Below the pieces are notes generated by a model. It saw nothing but the letters and a program-made list of their open reading frames with translations. It made no database searches and had not been told where the DNA came from. The translations under genes and the position numbers were made by a program. DNA of 64,000 nucleotides, taken from NCBI RefSeq assembly GCF_001866075.3, contig NZ_CP063356.1, positions 1,974,164 to 2,038,163 of the forward strand, read 5' to 3'. Shown in pieces: positions 29,635-38,353 of the stretch (the stretch's first letter is position 1; every line of letters starts with the position of its first letter). The DNA is from Anaerobacillus isosaccharinicus (GTDB lineage Bacteria; Bacillota; Bacilli; Bacillales; Anaerobacillaceae).

Positions 29635-30372
29635 ATGAATAATTATATGTTAACAATTCAATATGATGGTGGACGATATAAGGGCTGGCAACGGCTTGGT
29701 AGTGGGGAGAACACTATTCAAGGGAAAATTGAACAAGTCCTGTCAGAGCTAGTCGGAAAACAAACCGAGATCATTGGCAGCTCTAGAACAGATGCTGGGG
29801 TCCATGCTTTCGCGCAAATAGCGAATGTAAAGCTCGATGGAAAACATTCTGAAATGGAAATTAAGAAATATTTAAATCGATATTTACCTCAAGATATAAG
29901 TATTAAGGAGGTAACGTTAGTTCATGAACGTTTCCATGCTCGCTATAATACGAAAGATAAAACCTATTTATATAAGATTTGGAATGAAGATTATACAAAC
30001 CCATTCATGCGAAAATTCAGTATGCATGTTGAGAAAAAGCTTAATATCGATAATATGAAAATAGCCGGTCAATATTTTATTGGTGAACATGATTTTACGG
30101 CTTTTTCAAATGCAAAGTCTAAGAAAAAGACAATGGTTCGAGAAATTTATTCTCTTGATATTAATGAAAATAATGGATTTGTTGAAATTAGAGTCCGCGG
30201 AAATGGATTTCTTTATAACATGGTTCGAAAAATGGTCGGAACGTTAATTGAAGTTGGATTAGGACAAATTGAAGCAGAAGCAATTCCTACAATTTTACAC
30301 TCAAAAGAGCGCAATCAAACCGGAATCATGGCTGATTCAGCAGGGCTGTACCTAGAAAGAATTGATTTTTAA
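29635..30372 (+). CDS. truA: tRNA pseudouridine(38-40) synthase TruA
   Basis: 245 residues from the ATG at 29635 behind CAAGGAG; the frame is open further upstream but lacks a site. Catalytic aspartate D53 in SSRTDAGVHA. Other motifs: LTIQYDGGRYKGWQ, RFHARYNTKDKTYLYKIW, GEHDFTAFSNAKSK and GNGFLYNMVRKMVGTLIEVG. In B. subtilis truA is with ribosomal genes (rpl/ybxA-truA); here it stands alone, so this may be a second copy or a relocated gene. Confidence 0.92.
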   Translation: MNNYMLTIQYDGGRYKGWQRLGSGENTIQGKIEQVLSELVGKQTEIIGSSRTDAGVHAFAQIANVKLDGKHSEMEIKKYLNRYLPQDISIKEVTLVHERFHARYNTKDKTYLYKIWNEDYTNPFMRKFSMHVEKKLNIDNMKIAGQYFIGEHDFTAFSNAKSKKKTMVREIYSLDINENNGFVEIRVRGNGFLYNMVRKMVGTLIEVGLGQIEAEAIPTILHSKERNQTGIMADSAGLYLERIDF

Positions 30373-30395
30373 TATGAAGAAGTTTAATAAAGGGG

Positions 30396-30435
30396 GACTG
30401 ATACTCACTGTAAAAAGTGGAAGATCAGTCTTTTC
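30396..30435 (+). terminator. Terminator after truA
   Basis: GACTGAT/ATCAGTC outer arms with an inner CACT/AGTG, followed by TTTTC. Confidence 0.8.
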
Positions 30436-30498
30436 TATTTAATGAATTTTGAACAAGTGAAGAATGTTCATACAATCATAAAAATATTTTCTTAGAAC

Positions 30499-30531
30499 GG
30501 TCATAGTTTGGTCATAATTTTATTTTATAGT
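30499..30531 (+). promoter_or_regulatory. Spaced direct repeat GGTCATA x2 with -10, upstream of secreted protein
   Basis: GGTCATA at 30499 and again at 30510, an 11-base period, and TATAGT at 30526-30531, exactly 16 bases after the second repeat. The same arrangement is upstream of the lipoprotein gene at 34525. An 11-base direct repeat next to a -10 is how OmpR/PhoP-type response regulators activate promoters. Confidence 0.65.
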
Positions 30532-30624
30532 TAGCACAAGCAGTTAACAGAATTGTCTTTAACAGCAAGAAAGTGAAGGTTAGTTAAAAGGCAATTTCTT
30601 AGATGAAAAAGAGGAGGAGAAAAA

Positions 30625-31614
30625 GTGGAAATCAATCCAAAGCATGGCACGCAACAAAATACTAGAAACCCAGCTTCGAAAAAAATGATACCAGTAGTGA
30701 TGTCAATGTCATTAGTAGCAACTAGTTTGTTAGCCGGTGGGTTAAACGTTTCTGCAAAAGAAATAGCTAATGGAAACGTGCAAGTTGATCAATCTATTCA
30801 ATCCTCATTAAAGCATAGTAATGAAATTTCAACAGACATAAAGTCTTTATTTGGCTCATTTAAGAAAGGGGAGACGGTTTTGGAACTAGAGACTTCTACT
30901 AATGTAGGAGCTTCTGCAGATCTAAATGAAACAGTGGATAATAGTGTTGAGAATGGTATTACTCTTAAAGCTAATTTAAGTGATGATGAACCTTTAAAAT
31001 CTGAAGTAGAAGTTGGGCTAAAGAAAAATGTTGCAAAAAGATTAGGAGCTAACGCCAAAGATTTCACAGGAGAGAATGTTAATAAAGATCTTCAAGAAAA
31101 CCGGGTACCACCATCACCTTTAATTAAACCGTATTTTAGTTTTATAGATTACTATAAACTTTACTTCAGTATGTTCCTAAATAAACAGCCAGATATCTCT
31201 AACACCATACAGGTAAACACAGCAGGAGACTATAAATTAAAAAATGAGAACAGAGTAACAACCGAGAAAGACAGACCTGAGTCTATACACAACGTGGATT
31301 CCGGGAAAGATCAAGTTAAGCCGGAGATGCAGGAAGAGGCAAAACACATAACGAAAACTGAATCTGTAGTAACAGGTGAAGCTACAACTAAAGGCGGACA
31401 ACAAGGGGAACTAAAGGATGAAGTATCAGCTACTGGAAACGACACTAAGATCGAAAAGCCATCGCCACCCCCAACTGAGAGTAAGTCGCCAGAAGAAATA
31501 GGTGATACTGAATATAAGCCGATGACAAATTTGAATGCTCAACTATGGTTGAACAGCGATCTACAGTTAACCAGCTTACACCTTAGTACCAACAGCAAAA
31601 TCACAATACGTTAA
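30625..31614 (+). CDS. Secreted hydrophilic protein, unknown function
   Basis: 329 residues from GTG after GAGGAGGAGAAA. The N-terminus has a hydrophilic lead, then a hydrophobic segment (MIPVVMSMSLVATSLLAGG, about 21-40) ending VSA-KE, a signal-peptidase-I-like site. The rest is rich in Glu, Lys, Thr, Asn and Ser, with no membrane anchor or LPXTG motif, and ends in a short non-polar stretch (AQLWLNSDLQLTSLHL). I recognise no family. It precedes the response regulator gene, separated by a terminator, and shares its promoter motif with the lipoprotein after the kinase operon. Confidence 0.6.
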   Translation: MEINPKHGTQQNTRNPASKKMIPVVMSMSLVATSLLAGGLNVSAKEIANGNVQVDQSIQSSLKHSNEISTDIKSLFGSFKKGETVLELETSTNVGASADLNETVDNSVENGITLKANLSDDEPLKSEVEVGLKKNVAKRLGANAKDFTGENVNKDLQENRVPPSPLIKPYFSFIDYYKLYFSMFLNKQPDISNTIQVNTAGDYKLKNENRVTTEKDRPESIHNVDSGKDQVKPEMQEEAKHITKTESVVTGEATTKGGQQGELKDEVSATGNDTKIEKPSPPPTESKSPEEIGDTEYKPMTNLNAQLWLNSDLQLTSLHLSTNSKITIR

Positions 31615-31664
31615 CTGAACTGGAATAACGATAATCCGCTTTTATATAATGAATATAGATTTAT

Positions 31665-31688
31665 GAACCCAGTTTCGGGTTCTTTTTT
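31665..31688 (+). terminator. Terminator after the secreted protein
   Basis: GAACCC/GGGTTC arms around AGTTTC, followed by TTTTTT. Confidence 0.85.
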
Positions 31689-31770
31689 AATTTAACCCCC
31701 CCTAAAAACGTGATGCATCCGTATAGAGTAATTAAGAATAAAATCATAATTTTAGGAGGAAGTGGAAATC

Positions 31771-32472
31771 ATGCAACGTTTTAAAGCATTAGTTGTAGAT
31801 GACGATTCCAATGTGCGTGAGATTATTCGTATTTTTTTTAAGCAACAACAAATTGATTTAATTGAAGCTGATGAGGGTCCATTAGCGCTTGAATTAGTTG
31901 AGAAAGAATTACCAGATATCATTATTCTAGATGTTATGATGCCGAAAATGGATGGTTTTGAAGTGTGTCGTGAAATTCGAAAGAAATTTGAGATCCCGAT
32001 TATTATGCTAACGGCAAAAACAGAAGAGTTCGACCGTGTACTTGGCTTAGAGCTAGGGGCAGATGATTATGTTACCAAACCTTTTAGTCCTAGGGAATTA
32101 GTGGCTCGCATAAAAGCTATTTTTCGACGGATACAACCAAAAGAACTTACTATTGAAGATAAACGAGGGGGGAATTCATATACATTTGATGACCTTTCTA
32201 TTCATATTGAACGTAGAGAAGTATTAATCCGAGGAGAGAAAATTACTCTTCGACCGAAGGAATTTGATCTATTAGTTTATTTAGCAAAATCAAAGGGTAA
32301 CGTTTTTACTAGAGAACAATTATTAGAACATGTATGGGGCTACGATTTTATTGGAGATATCCGAACTGTTGATGTCCATATTAAGAAGTTAAGGCAAAAG
32401 TTGCAAAGCTTAAGCAAGGAGTGTCTTCAAACTGTTTGGGGAGTCGGCTACAAGTTTGAGGTGGAAGGCTAG
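31771..32472 (+). CDS. OmpR/PhoB-family response regulator
   Basis: 233 residues from the ATG at 31771, ten bases after TAGGAGGA (a GTG nine bases earlier is too close). The receiver domain (residues 5-117) carries the acidic pair DDD at 10-12, phospho-acceptor D54 in IILDVMMPKMDG, Thr in IMLTAKTEE and Lys in YVTKPFSPREL. The C-terminal winged helix has LRPKEFDLLVYLAKSKGNVFTREQLLEHVWGYDF and RTVDVHIKKLRQKL. The stop overlaps the kinase start. It probably recognises the GRTCATA direct repeats flanking the operon. Confidence 0.93.
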   Translation: MQRFKALVVDDDSNVREIIRIFFKQQQIDLIEADEGPLALELVEKELPDIIILDVMMPKMDGFEVCREIRKKFEIPIIMLTAKTEEFDRVLGLELGADDYVTKPFSPRELVARIKAIFRRIQPKELTIEDKRGGNSYTFDDLSIHIERREVLIRGEKITLRPKEFDLLVYLAKSKGNVFTREQLLEHVWGYDFIGDIRTVDVHIKKLRQKLQSLSKECLQTVWGVGYKFEVEG

Positions 32473-33905
32473 TGTTAGGAATGAACAAAAGTATTTTTCG
32501 CCGCCTCCTAATAAGCTATATGCTTACAATCATATTAGGTATTGGAATTGTCGGAATTCTAATGTTCTATTTTACTAATAGTTATATAACAAATGCTAAG
32601 CAAGAAGAGTTACTTAGACAAGGTAGGACAGTTAATGCCAATATCCAAGGAACAATGTTTATCGGTGAGGATAAACAAGAGACATTAGAATTTTTAGACC
32701 ATTCTTTTGATGCAAGAATATGGATTTTTAATAAAGAAGGAAAAATAATTGCTACTTCAACACGAGATGAAGTTTCAATTGGGAAAGCGGTAGCCTCTTC
32801 AATTGTAGAAAGAGTACTTGTAGGTGAAAATGTCGTTAGTAGGCTGAGATTTGAAGGATTAGCAGAGCCGATGTTATCTGTTGTTGTTCCTTGGGGGAAG
32901 CAGGACCATGTTTATGGTGGTATTGTTTTACATGCACCACTGAGAGGATTAAACAATATTATCGGAAAAATAAGAGAAACTATTCTTTGGGCAACTCTAT
33001 TTGGGATACTTTTTTCTACGGCAATGGTTTCTTACCTTTCTTGGTCGATTTCACGCCCTTTACAACAAATCGATCGTACAGCAGCAAGATTAGCTATGGG
33101 AGATGTTGCAGAACGTATTCACATAAAATCCGAAGATGAAATCGGTGATCTCGCGACTACCATTAATATGATGGCTACTAAACTAGAAAAAATTGAAGTT
33201 GAACGACAAAGAATAGATAAGATCCGCAGTGATTTCTTAGCTAATATTTCACATGAGTTAAGAACACCGTTAACAACGATGCAAGGGTTTTTAGAAGCTC
33301 TACAAGATGGTTTAATTGAAGATGAGGGCAGACAAAGGTATTACGATGTTATGTACGATGAAACAACCCATATGAATCGTTTAGTAGACGATTTAATGGA
33401 TTTAATTAAGTTAGAAAATAAAGAAATTACACTTTCGAGATACCAGATAGATCCGAAATCAATTCTAGAGAAGGAAAAATTTAAGTTTGATAGAGAAGCG
33501 GCAGAAAAAAACGTTGAAATCGATTTAGTGATTAAAGAACCATTACCTAAAGTATTTATAGACCCGATTCGCTTTGAACAGATTATAAATAACATCTTAA
33601 AAAATGCGGTGAAGTTTACTGAAGATGGAGAAATTTCTATCACTGCTGAGGCAGAAGACCACTATCTTTTACTGTCAGTTGCAGATACAGGGATCGGTAT
33701 ATCAGACCCTGACCAAGAGTTAATTTGGGAGCGTTTCTATAAAGTAGACCGTGGTAGATCTAGAAAAAACAAAGGAACAGGATTAGGTTTAGCCATTGTA
33801 AAAAAATTAGTAGAATTACATGATGGGAGAATTACTGTTCAAAGCGAGATTGGTGTTGGCACCATGTTTAAAATTTGGATCCCATCAGTAGTTAAGGGAA
33901 GATAA
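32472..33905 (+). CDS. Membrane sensor histidine kinase
   Basis: 477 residues. GTG 32472 overlaps the last base of the regulator stop; ATG 32481 is an alternative. Two membrane spans (about 11-34 and 168-190) enclose a ~130-residue external sensor domain with a Cache/PAS-like look (ARIWIFNKEGKIIATSTRDE). Then HAMP (SRPLQQIDRTAARLAMGDVAERI), HisKA with phospho-histidine H261 in NISHELRTPLTT, and HATPase (N-box IINNILKNAVKFT, G1 VADTGIGI, G2 KGTGLGLAIVKKLVELHDG). The sensed signal is unknown; envelope control is inferred from the putative targets. Confidence 0.92.
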   Translation: MLGMNKSIFRRLLISYMLTIILGIGIVGILMFYFTNSYITNAKQEELLRQGRTVNANIQGTMFIGEDKQETLEFLDHSFDARIWIFNKEGKIIATSTRDEVSIGKAVASSIVERVLVGENVVSRLRFEGLAEPMLSVVVPWGKQDHVYGGIVLHAPLRGLNNIIGKIRETILWATLFGILFSTAMVSYLSWSISRPLQQIDRTAARLAMGDVAERIHIKSEDEIGDLATTINMMATKLEKIEVERQRIDKIRSDFLANISHELRTPLTTMQGFLEALQDGLIEDEGRQRYYDVMYDETTHMNRLVDDLMDLIKLENKEITLSRYQIDPKSILEKEKFKFDREAAEKNVEIDLVIKEPLPKVFIDPIRFEQIINNILKNAVKFTEDGEISITAEAEDHYLLLSVADTGIGISDPDQELIWERFYKVDRGRSRKNKGTGLGLAIVKKLVELHDGRITVQSEIGVGTMFKIWIPSVVKGR

Positions 33906-33985
33906 AGATGGGGTATATTGGCTGAGGTCACAATTACTGCTACCCATCTATTATAAGAAATTCAATAGAAAAAGGAGTTGTCATT

Positions 33986-34264
33986 ATGACATTAAGACAA
34001 TTTGTGCTAGAAATAATTCAGAACGTTGAAGGTTTCGATGCAAAAAATAAAAATAGTATTAAAGAAGTAATAAGGCTAGCGATTGAAGATTTTAGGTTTA
34101 AGTCTAGAGAAAATGTTGAAGACGAAGGGTGCGAAGTATTATATCTAGCCTCTAATGTTGAAGAGAATTTACTTTCTAAAATAGCAGGGTTTGCTTTAGG
34201 AAAAGAGGAAGAAATAAATATAGAGTCTGTTTATGAAGGCTATGTAATTGTTAGAAAGTATTAA
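33986..34264 (+). CDS. Small conserved-looking protein, unknown function
   Basis: 92 residues after AAAAGGAGTTG. TLRQFVLEIIQNVEGFDAKNKNSIKEVIRLAIEDFR is helical, later LYLASNVEENLLSKIAGFALGKEEEINIESVYEGYVIVRKY is mixed. No signal peptide or membrane span. It lies between the kinase and a strong terminator, 80 bases after the kinase stop, so it could be cotranscribed. No family recognised. Confidence 0.6.
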   Translation: MTLRQFVLEIIQNVEGFDAKNKNSIKEVIRLAIEDFRFKSRENVEDEGCEVLYLASNVEENLLSKIAGFALGKEEEINIESVYEGYVIVRKY

Positions 34265-34306
34265 GTTATCGTTAAAAATTTTAAAGAACACGCCTTTTAG
34301 GCGAGC

Positions 34307-34353
34307 TAAAAGCTTTCCCTTTAGTGTACTAACGCTTCAGGGAGAGCTTTTTA
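34307..34353 (+). terminator. Terminator after the two-component operon
   Basis: AAAGCTTTCCCT pairs with AGGGAGAGCTTT, followed by TTATG; the loop contains a smaller TTAGTG/CACTAA-like helix. Confidence 0.75.
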
Positions 34354-34438
34354 TGTTGGATGGAGAAGAGGGTGGTTAACAGATCATTTTACTCTAACTT
34401 AAACTTTTCATATTTACTTAAAAAACAGTTCTTACTTT

Positions 34439-34471
34439 GATCATAATTTGGTCATATTTTTCCTGTAAATT
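34439..34471 (+). promoter_or_regulatory. Spaced direct repeat GATCATA/GGTCATA with -10, upstream of lipoprotein
   Basis: GATCATA at 34439 and GGTCATA at 34450, 11-base period, with TAAATT at 34466-34471, 16 bases after the second repeat. Repeat period and -10 distance are identical to those at 30499-30531. Confidence 0.65.
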
Positions 34472-34524
34472 GTAAGTAGATCGAAAAAGCGATCTAATTA
34501 CAAAAGCAGAGAGGGGTTTTTAAT

Positions 34525-34731
34525 ATGAAAAAAAGTTTATTGTTGGTTTTAACTAGTATCTTATTTTCGATTGGTTTATTAGTAGGTTGTACTGAGGGAG
34601 AGCCAGGATTTGAAGAACAACCAGATGCATATGACGAAACGACTGATCCAACTGAAACAGATTTAGATACTACTGAAGACGAGGGGTATTTTGATGATGA
34701 AATGGATGAAGAAGATGATGATGAAGTTTAA
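34525..34731 (+). CDS. Small acidic lipoprotein
   Basis: 68 residues after GAGAGGGG. The signal peptide ends SIGLLVGC with a lipobox cysteine at 22. The mature 47 residues are almost entirely Asp, Glu and Thr (e.g. DETTDPTETDLDTTEDEG, DEEDDDE), so it could bind cations or coat the membrane; no family recognised. It shares a promoter motif with the secreted protein at 30625. Confidence 0.75.
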   Translation: MKKSLLLVLTSILFSIGLLVGCTEGEPGFEEQPDAYDETTDPTETDLDTTEDEGYFDDEMDEEDDDEV

Positions 34732-34771
34732 AAGCTAGTAGGTGATTTATGAAAAAATTTATATAGATTAG

Positions 34772-34816
34772 AAGACTGATTTCCACGAAAAAGTTAAGTG
34801 GAAATCAGTCTTTTTT
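34772..34816 (+). terminator. Terminator after the acidic lipoprotein
   Basis: Perfect arms of 15 bases (AAGACTGATTTCCAC / GTGGAAATCAGTCTT), then TTTT. Confidence 0.93.
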
Positions 34817-34900
34817 AACGAACTGAGCTCTGTAATTGAAGGGTATTTAAATGCATGAAAGAGATATAGAAGGAATTCCTTCTTTTTGTCTCGAATATTA

Positions 34901-34922
34901 ATTGAATGAGTATTCATTCAAT
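34901..34922 (+). promoter_or_regulatory. FadR (TetR-family) operator
   Basis: ATTGAATGA-GTAT-TCATTCAAT is a perfect 9-base inverted repeat and fits the B. subtilis FadR (YsiA) box TGAATGAMTANTCATTCA with one mismatch. It lies immediately before the GGAGGGG ribosome site, so binding would block transcription until long-chain acyl-CoA releases the repressor. Confidence 0.85.
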
Positions 34923-34936
34923 AAGGAGGGGTTAGC

Positions 34937-36634
34937 TTGCTTTTTCTAAATCCGCAGAAGTTCAAAAGACAAGTAGGAGATGAGAAGACACAAGACTTGA
35001 TGGAGAAGACGATTGCATTTTTTGAAGGGAAAGGTCTAAAGTGCATTAAAGAGGATGATCAGGCGTCAAAATGGTACGGTGATTTTATTGAGTTTTTAAA
35101 GGAAGAAGAAATTTTGGCGACATTATTAACACCGAAAGGTTACGGTGAGGAAACATCTAGATTTGATCTTTCCCGCATTTGTGATTTCAGTGAATTGACG
35201 GCATTTTACTCGTTAGCTTACCAATACTGTTATCAAGTTACTATTCTTGGACTTGGTCCAATTTGGATGTCGGGTAATGAAGGCGTTAAGAAGAAAACTG
35301 GGCAATTATTAAAAGAGGGAAATATTTTTGCCTTTGGTATGTCTGAAAAACAGCATGGTGCAGACCTTTATTCTAACCAAATGAGGCTATACTCTCAAGA
35401 GAATGGTAGTTATTTAGCAAATGGATCAAAGTATTATATTGGCAATGCAAATAAAGCAGCCTTAGTATCTGTATTTGGTCGGATCGCAGAAACTGATGAG
35501 TTTGTTTTCTTTGTAGTTGATCCGAAACATGAACGATATCAATTACAAAAGAAAATTGAAACATCAGGGGTACGCCCAGCGTATGTTGGAGAGTTCTCCA
35601 TTGAGAATTATCCAATTACCGAGCTTGATGTTTTATCAAAAGATCGAGCAGCGTGGGATGCATCGTTATCAACAGTGAATATTGGGAAATTCCAGTTAGG
35701 GTTTGCTTCGGTGGGGATATGCCAACATGCTTTTTATGAAGCGCTGAACCATGCTAGTGAGCGTGTATTATATGGCCAAAAAGTAACTGATTTTAACCAT
35801 GTAAAAGATTTATTTACGGAGTCTTATTCAAGGATTATCGCAATGAAATTATATGCTTTACGAGCAGTTGATTACTTCCGATCTTCTTCTGAGGATGATC
35901 GTCGTTATCTCTTATTTAATCCAATTCAAAAAATGAAAGTAACTAAACAAGGCGTTGAAGTTATCGATATGCTTCTTGATATTGTTGCAGCTAAAGGTTT
36001 TGAACAAGATACTTATATGGAGCTAGCGATAAGGGATATTGGAATGATACCTCGTCTTGAAGGAACTACTCATGTGAATATGGCGTTAGTTGTTAAGTTT
36101 ATGGAAAATTACTTTTTTCACGATAAAGATTATCCAGATATTCCAACCCGCCGAGATGCTCAGGATGATTCAAACTTATTTAAGCAAACAACTGGAAAGT
36201 TGTCTAACGTTAAGTTTCCAGACTATCGTCGTTGTTATCATGGTGTTGATCTTCCTAATGTCGTTACTTTCCTAGAACAAGTAGAGTTGTTTAGGGAAAT
36301 GCTCTATAAAGCTCCAATCACTCCAGAGCAATCGAAAAATATAAATTATACGCTTCACTTAGGGGAGTTATTTACTCTTGCCGTGTATGCTCAACTAGTC
36401 TTAGAAAATGCTAAATTGTATCAAGTAAAAGAACATTTGGTTGACCATATATTTAAGTTTATGGTGAGTGATTTTGCACAATTTTCTTTAGCTCACTTGT
36501 CTAAATTTGAAAACACTGCAATGCAAGAAGAGTATCTAGAAAAGATGTTAAAACGCCCGAAGATTAACAAAAGTCAAGAAGAGAAACTCTGGGAAGAAGA
36601 AGTATTACCTTTGCAAAAGCAGTATGTATTCTAA
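34937..36634 (+). CDS. Acyl-CoA dehydrogenase family protein
   Basis: 565 residues from TTG after AAGGAGGGG. ACAD-like signatures: FGMSEKQHGADLYSN with FAD-loop spacing, GSKYYIGNANKAALVSVFGRI, and ASERVLYGQKVTDFNHVKDLF, then GTTHVNMALVVKFME in place of the usual catalytic-Glu helix. It is longer than classic ACADs (~380), with a ~180-residue C-terminal helical extension as in the AcdB/FadE-type branch. The FadR operator upstream shows it is part of fatty-acid beta-oxidation. Its precise chain-length preference is not visible. Confidence 0.85.
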   Translation: MLFLNPQKFKRQVGDEKTQDLMEKTIAFFEGKGLKCIKEDDQASKWYGDFIEFLKEEEILATLLTPKGYGEETSRFDLSRICDFSELTAFYSLAYQYCYQVTILGLGPIWMSGNEGVKKKTGQLLKEGNIFAFGMSEKQHGADLYSNQMRLYSQENGSYLANGSKYYIGNANKAALVSVFGRIAETDEFVFFVVDPKHERYQLQKKIETSGVRPAYVGEFSIENYPITELDVLSKDRAAWDASLSTVNIGKFQLGFASVGICQHAFYEALNHASERVLYGQKVTDFNHVKDLFTESYSRIIAMKLYALRAVDYFRSSSEDDRRYLLFNPIQKMKVTKQGVEVIDMLLDIVAAKGFEQDTYMELAIRDIGMIPRLEGTTHVNMALVVKFMENYFFHDKDYPDIPTRRDAQDDSNLFKQTTGKLSNVKFPDYRRCYHGVDLPNVVTFLEQVELFREMLYKAPITPEQSKNINYTLHLGELFTLAVYAQLVLENAKLYQVKEHLVDHIFKFMVSDFAQFSLAHLSKFENTAMQEEYLEKMLKRPKINKSQEEKLWEEEVLPLQKQYVF

Positions 36635-36664
36635 CTGAGGTAATGTTTTTTTAGTTAGGGTGAA

Positions 36665-36859
36665 TCATGTTCTTTTTCTTCTATTTAAAGCTGCTGAAAG
36701 AAAATCATTAAAAGTCATTTGATTGTCTGTTTTTGATAAATCACTATTGTTATTTTTTACTTCTTTGGTATTTTGGCGTCGGTCTGTGCCTGCATGTATT
36801 TGACTAGCTTTTGTTATAAGTGGTTGTCTAGGTATGTGTGTTAAAGTTGATATGTTCAT
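36665..36859 (-). CDS. Possible small hydrophilic protein
   Basis: 64 residues on the minus strand, ATG after GGGAGAA. Sequence hydrophilic (NKTDNQMTFNDFLSAALNRRKRT-type end), no domain recognised. It converges on the acyl-CoA dehydrogenase end, 30 bases away. Supported only by ribosome site and codon look. Confidence 0.4.
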   Translation of the reverse strand: MNISTLTHIPRQPLITKASQIHAGTDRRQNTKEVKNNNSDLSKTDNQMTFNDFLSAALNRRKRT

Positions 36860-37286
36860 AACGATTCTCCCATCTCATTTTTTATATTTGGTTTATGAAT
36901 TCCAGAGTAGCTAATGGTTTCACTATTAGGACAAGTGGTTGCTTCCATGTATCTATACGAATTGTTATTTTATTTTTAGAGGGTATTGAAGAGATAAACA
37001 GCAAAATGGGAATTTAGTAATGTGTAGGATCCTGAAAGTCATCGACAATCTAGTAAAAATGTATAGCACAAAAACAAACTAAAAGCCCAACTTGGATTAT
37101 TAAATCTCAAGTGGGCTTTTTAATATTCATATGAGGGATTAGGTTTTAAACCTAGAATTACCTAAAATCTTATGAATTACCAAAAGTTCACTGATAAATC
37201 TTTTTGTTTTTCACCTATAATTTTTAAAAAAAGAGAAAAAATATGAGGAAAGAACGACATTTTACAAAAAAGAGGGAGTCTTTGAG
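36860..37286. other. Spacer with orphan terminator
   Basis: 427 bases without an ORF of substance. A strong terminator lies at 37081-37122, but the nearest plus-strand gene stops 450 bases earlier. It may end a small RNA starting near 36980. Confidence 0.4.
37081..37122 (+). terminator. Orphan terminator before the CAP-domain gene
   Basis: AAAAGCCCAACTTG pairs with CAAGTGGGCTTTT (one bulge), followed by TAAT. Confidence 0.8.
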
Positions 37287-38216
37287 ATGAAGTTAAAACG
37301 AATAAGTATATATACAATCTGTTTACTTTTATTAACTATGGTTGGCTGTAACATGGGCCCAGAAGCACAAGATCCGGATGCCTTAAATCCTTATGGTGTC
37401 TTAGGAGATAGAAATCAACAAGTAGTTGATGAATATCGCTTAAACGAAGAAGAACAGTTAATGGGGCGAGGTCAAATGGAGGCACCAATGCAACCATTTG
37501 GAACAATATCGAATGCGAACACGGACATACCGAGTGAAAAATATCCACATACAAAAGCAATTCAAATTCAACAAGCAAAATATAAGTTTGTTGTTGAAGG
37601 TGGCGTGAACGTTCAACATGGGCGACATGGTACTGGTCAGAAACCTGGCCAAGCTGCTACACCAAAACAAGCGGCGACACCAGAGCAGCAGCCGCAAGCG
37701 CCTGTAGAGCAACCACAAGCAGCGACACCAGAACCTGCACCACAGCAAGAAGCGCCAGTGGAACAGCCTGAAGCAGCAACACCACAACCAGCACAACAGG
37801 AAGAAAAGCAACAAGCACCTACTCCAGCTGCCGAGGGGATCAGTGAAGCAGCGGCTAAAGTTATTGAGTTAACAAATGCTGAGCGAAGAAAAAATGGATT
37901 GCCGGATTATCAAGCTGACGCACAATTAAGCAATGTTGCAACAGTGAAATCAAATGATATGCAGCAGAATAATTATTTTTCTCATACAAGTCCAACCCAT
38001 GGATCTCCTTTTGATATGATTAGAGACCACGGGGTATCTTACTCATCTGCTGGTGAAAATATCGCCCAAGGCCAACGAACTCCAGAACAAGTAGTTCAAT
38101 CTTGGATGAATAGCGAGGGGCACAGAAAAAATATTCTAAGTGCACAATTTACCCATATCGGTGTCGGATATAATGAACAAGGGCATTACTGGACACAGAT
38201 GTTCATTAGTAAATAA
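37287..38216 (+). CDS. CAP-domain (SCP/YkwD-type) lipoprotein
   Basis: 309 residues after AAAGAGGGAG. Lipobox cysteine at 21 (LLLLTMVGC). A central low-complexity linker of Pro, Ala, Gln and Thr, made of near-repeats such as EQPQAATPEP, spans about 110-190. The C-terminal CAP domain (about 192-309) has VIELTNAERRKNGLPDYQADAQLSNVATVKSNDM, YFSHTSPTHGSPFDMIRDHGV, AGENIAQG, and HRKNILSAQFTHIGVGY. CAP lipoproteins of Bacillus (YkwD, CotP-like) sit at the surface or spore; enzymatic activity is not established. Confidence 0.85.
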   Translation: MKLKRISIYTICLLLLTMVGCNMGPEAQDPDALNPYGVLGDRNQQVVDEYRLNEEEQLMGRGQMEAPMQPFGTISNANTDIPSEKYPHTKAIQIQQAKYKFVVEGGVNVQHGRHGTGQKPGQAATPKQAATPEQQPQAPVEQPQAATPEPAPQQEAPVEQPEAATPQPAQQEEKQQAPTPAAEGISEAAAKVIELTNAERRKNGLPDYQADAQLSNVATVKSNDMQQNNYFSHTSPTHGSPFDMIRDHGVSYSSAGENIAQGQRTPEQVVQSWMNSEGHRKNILSAQFTHIGVGYNEQGHYWTQMFISK

Positions 38217-38221
38217 TTCGT

Positions 38222-38257
38222 AAAATGGTGACTTGTTTTTCGAGTCACCATTTTTTA
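38222..38257 (+). terminator. Terminator after the CAP-domain gene
   Basis: AAAATGGTGACT/AGTCACCATTTT arms around a nine-base loop, then TT. Confidence 0.88.
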
Positions 38258-38353
38258 GTCTGGAACCTCATTTAAATTGCATACTGTTTGCGTGTCTCAC
38301 TTCTTTTCAGTAGAATAAGATTGAATTTTAAAGTATTGAAATGAGGGTAATCA

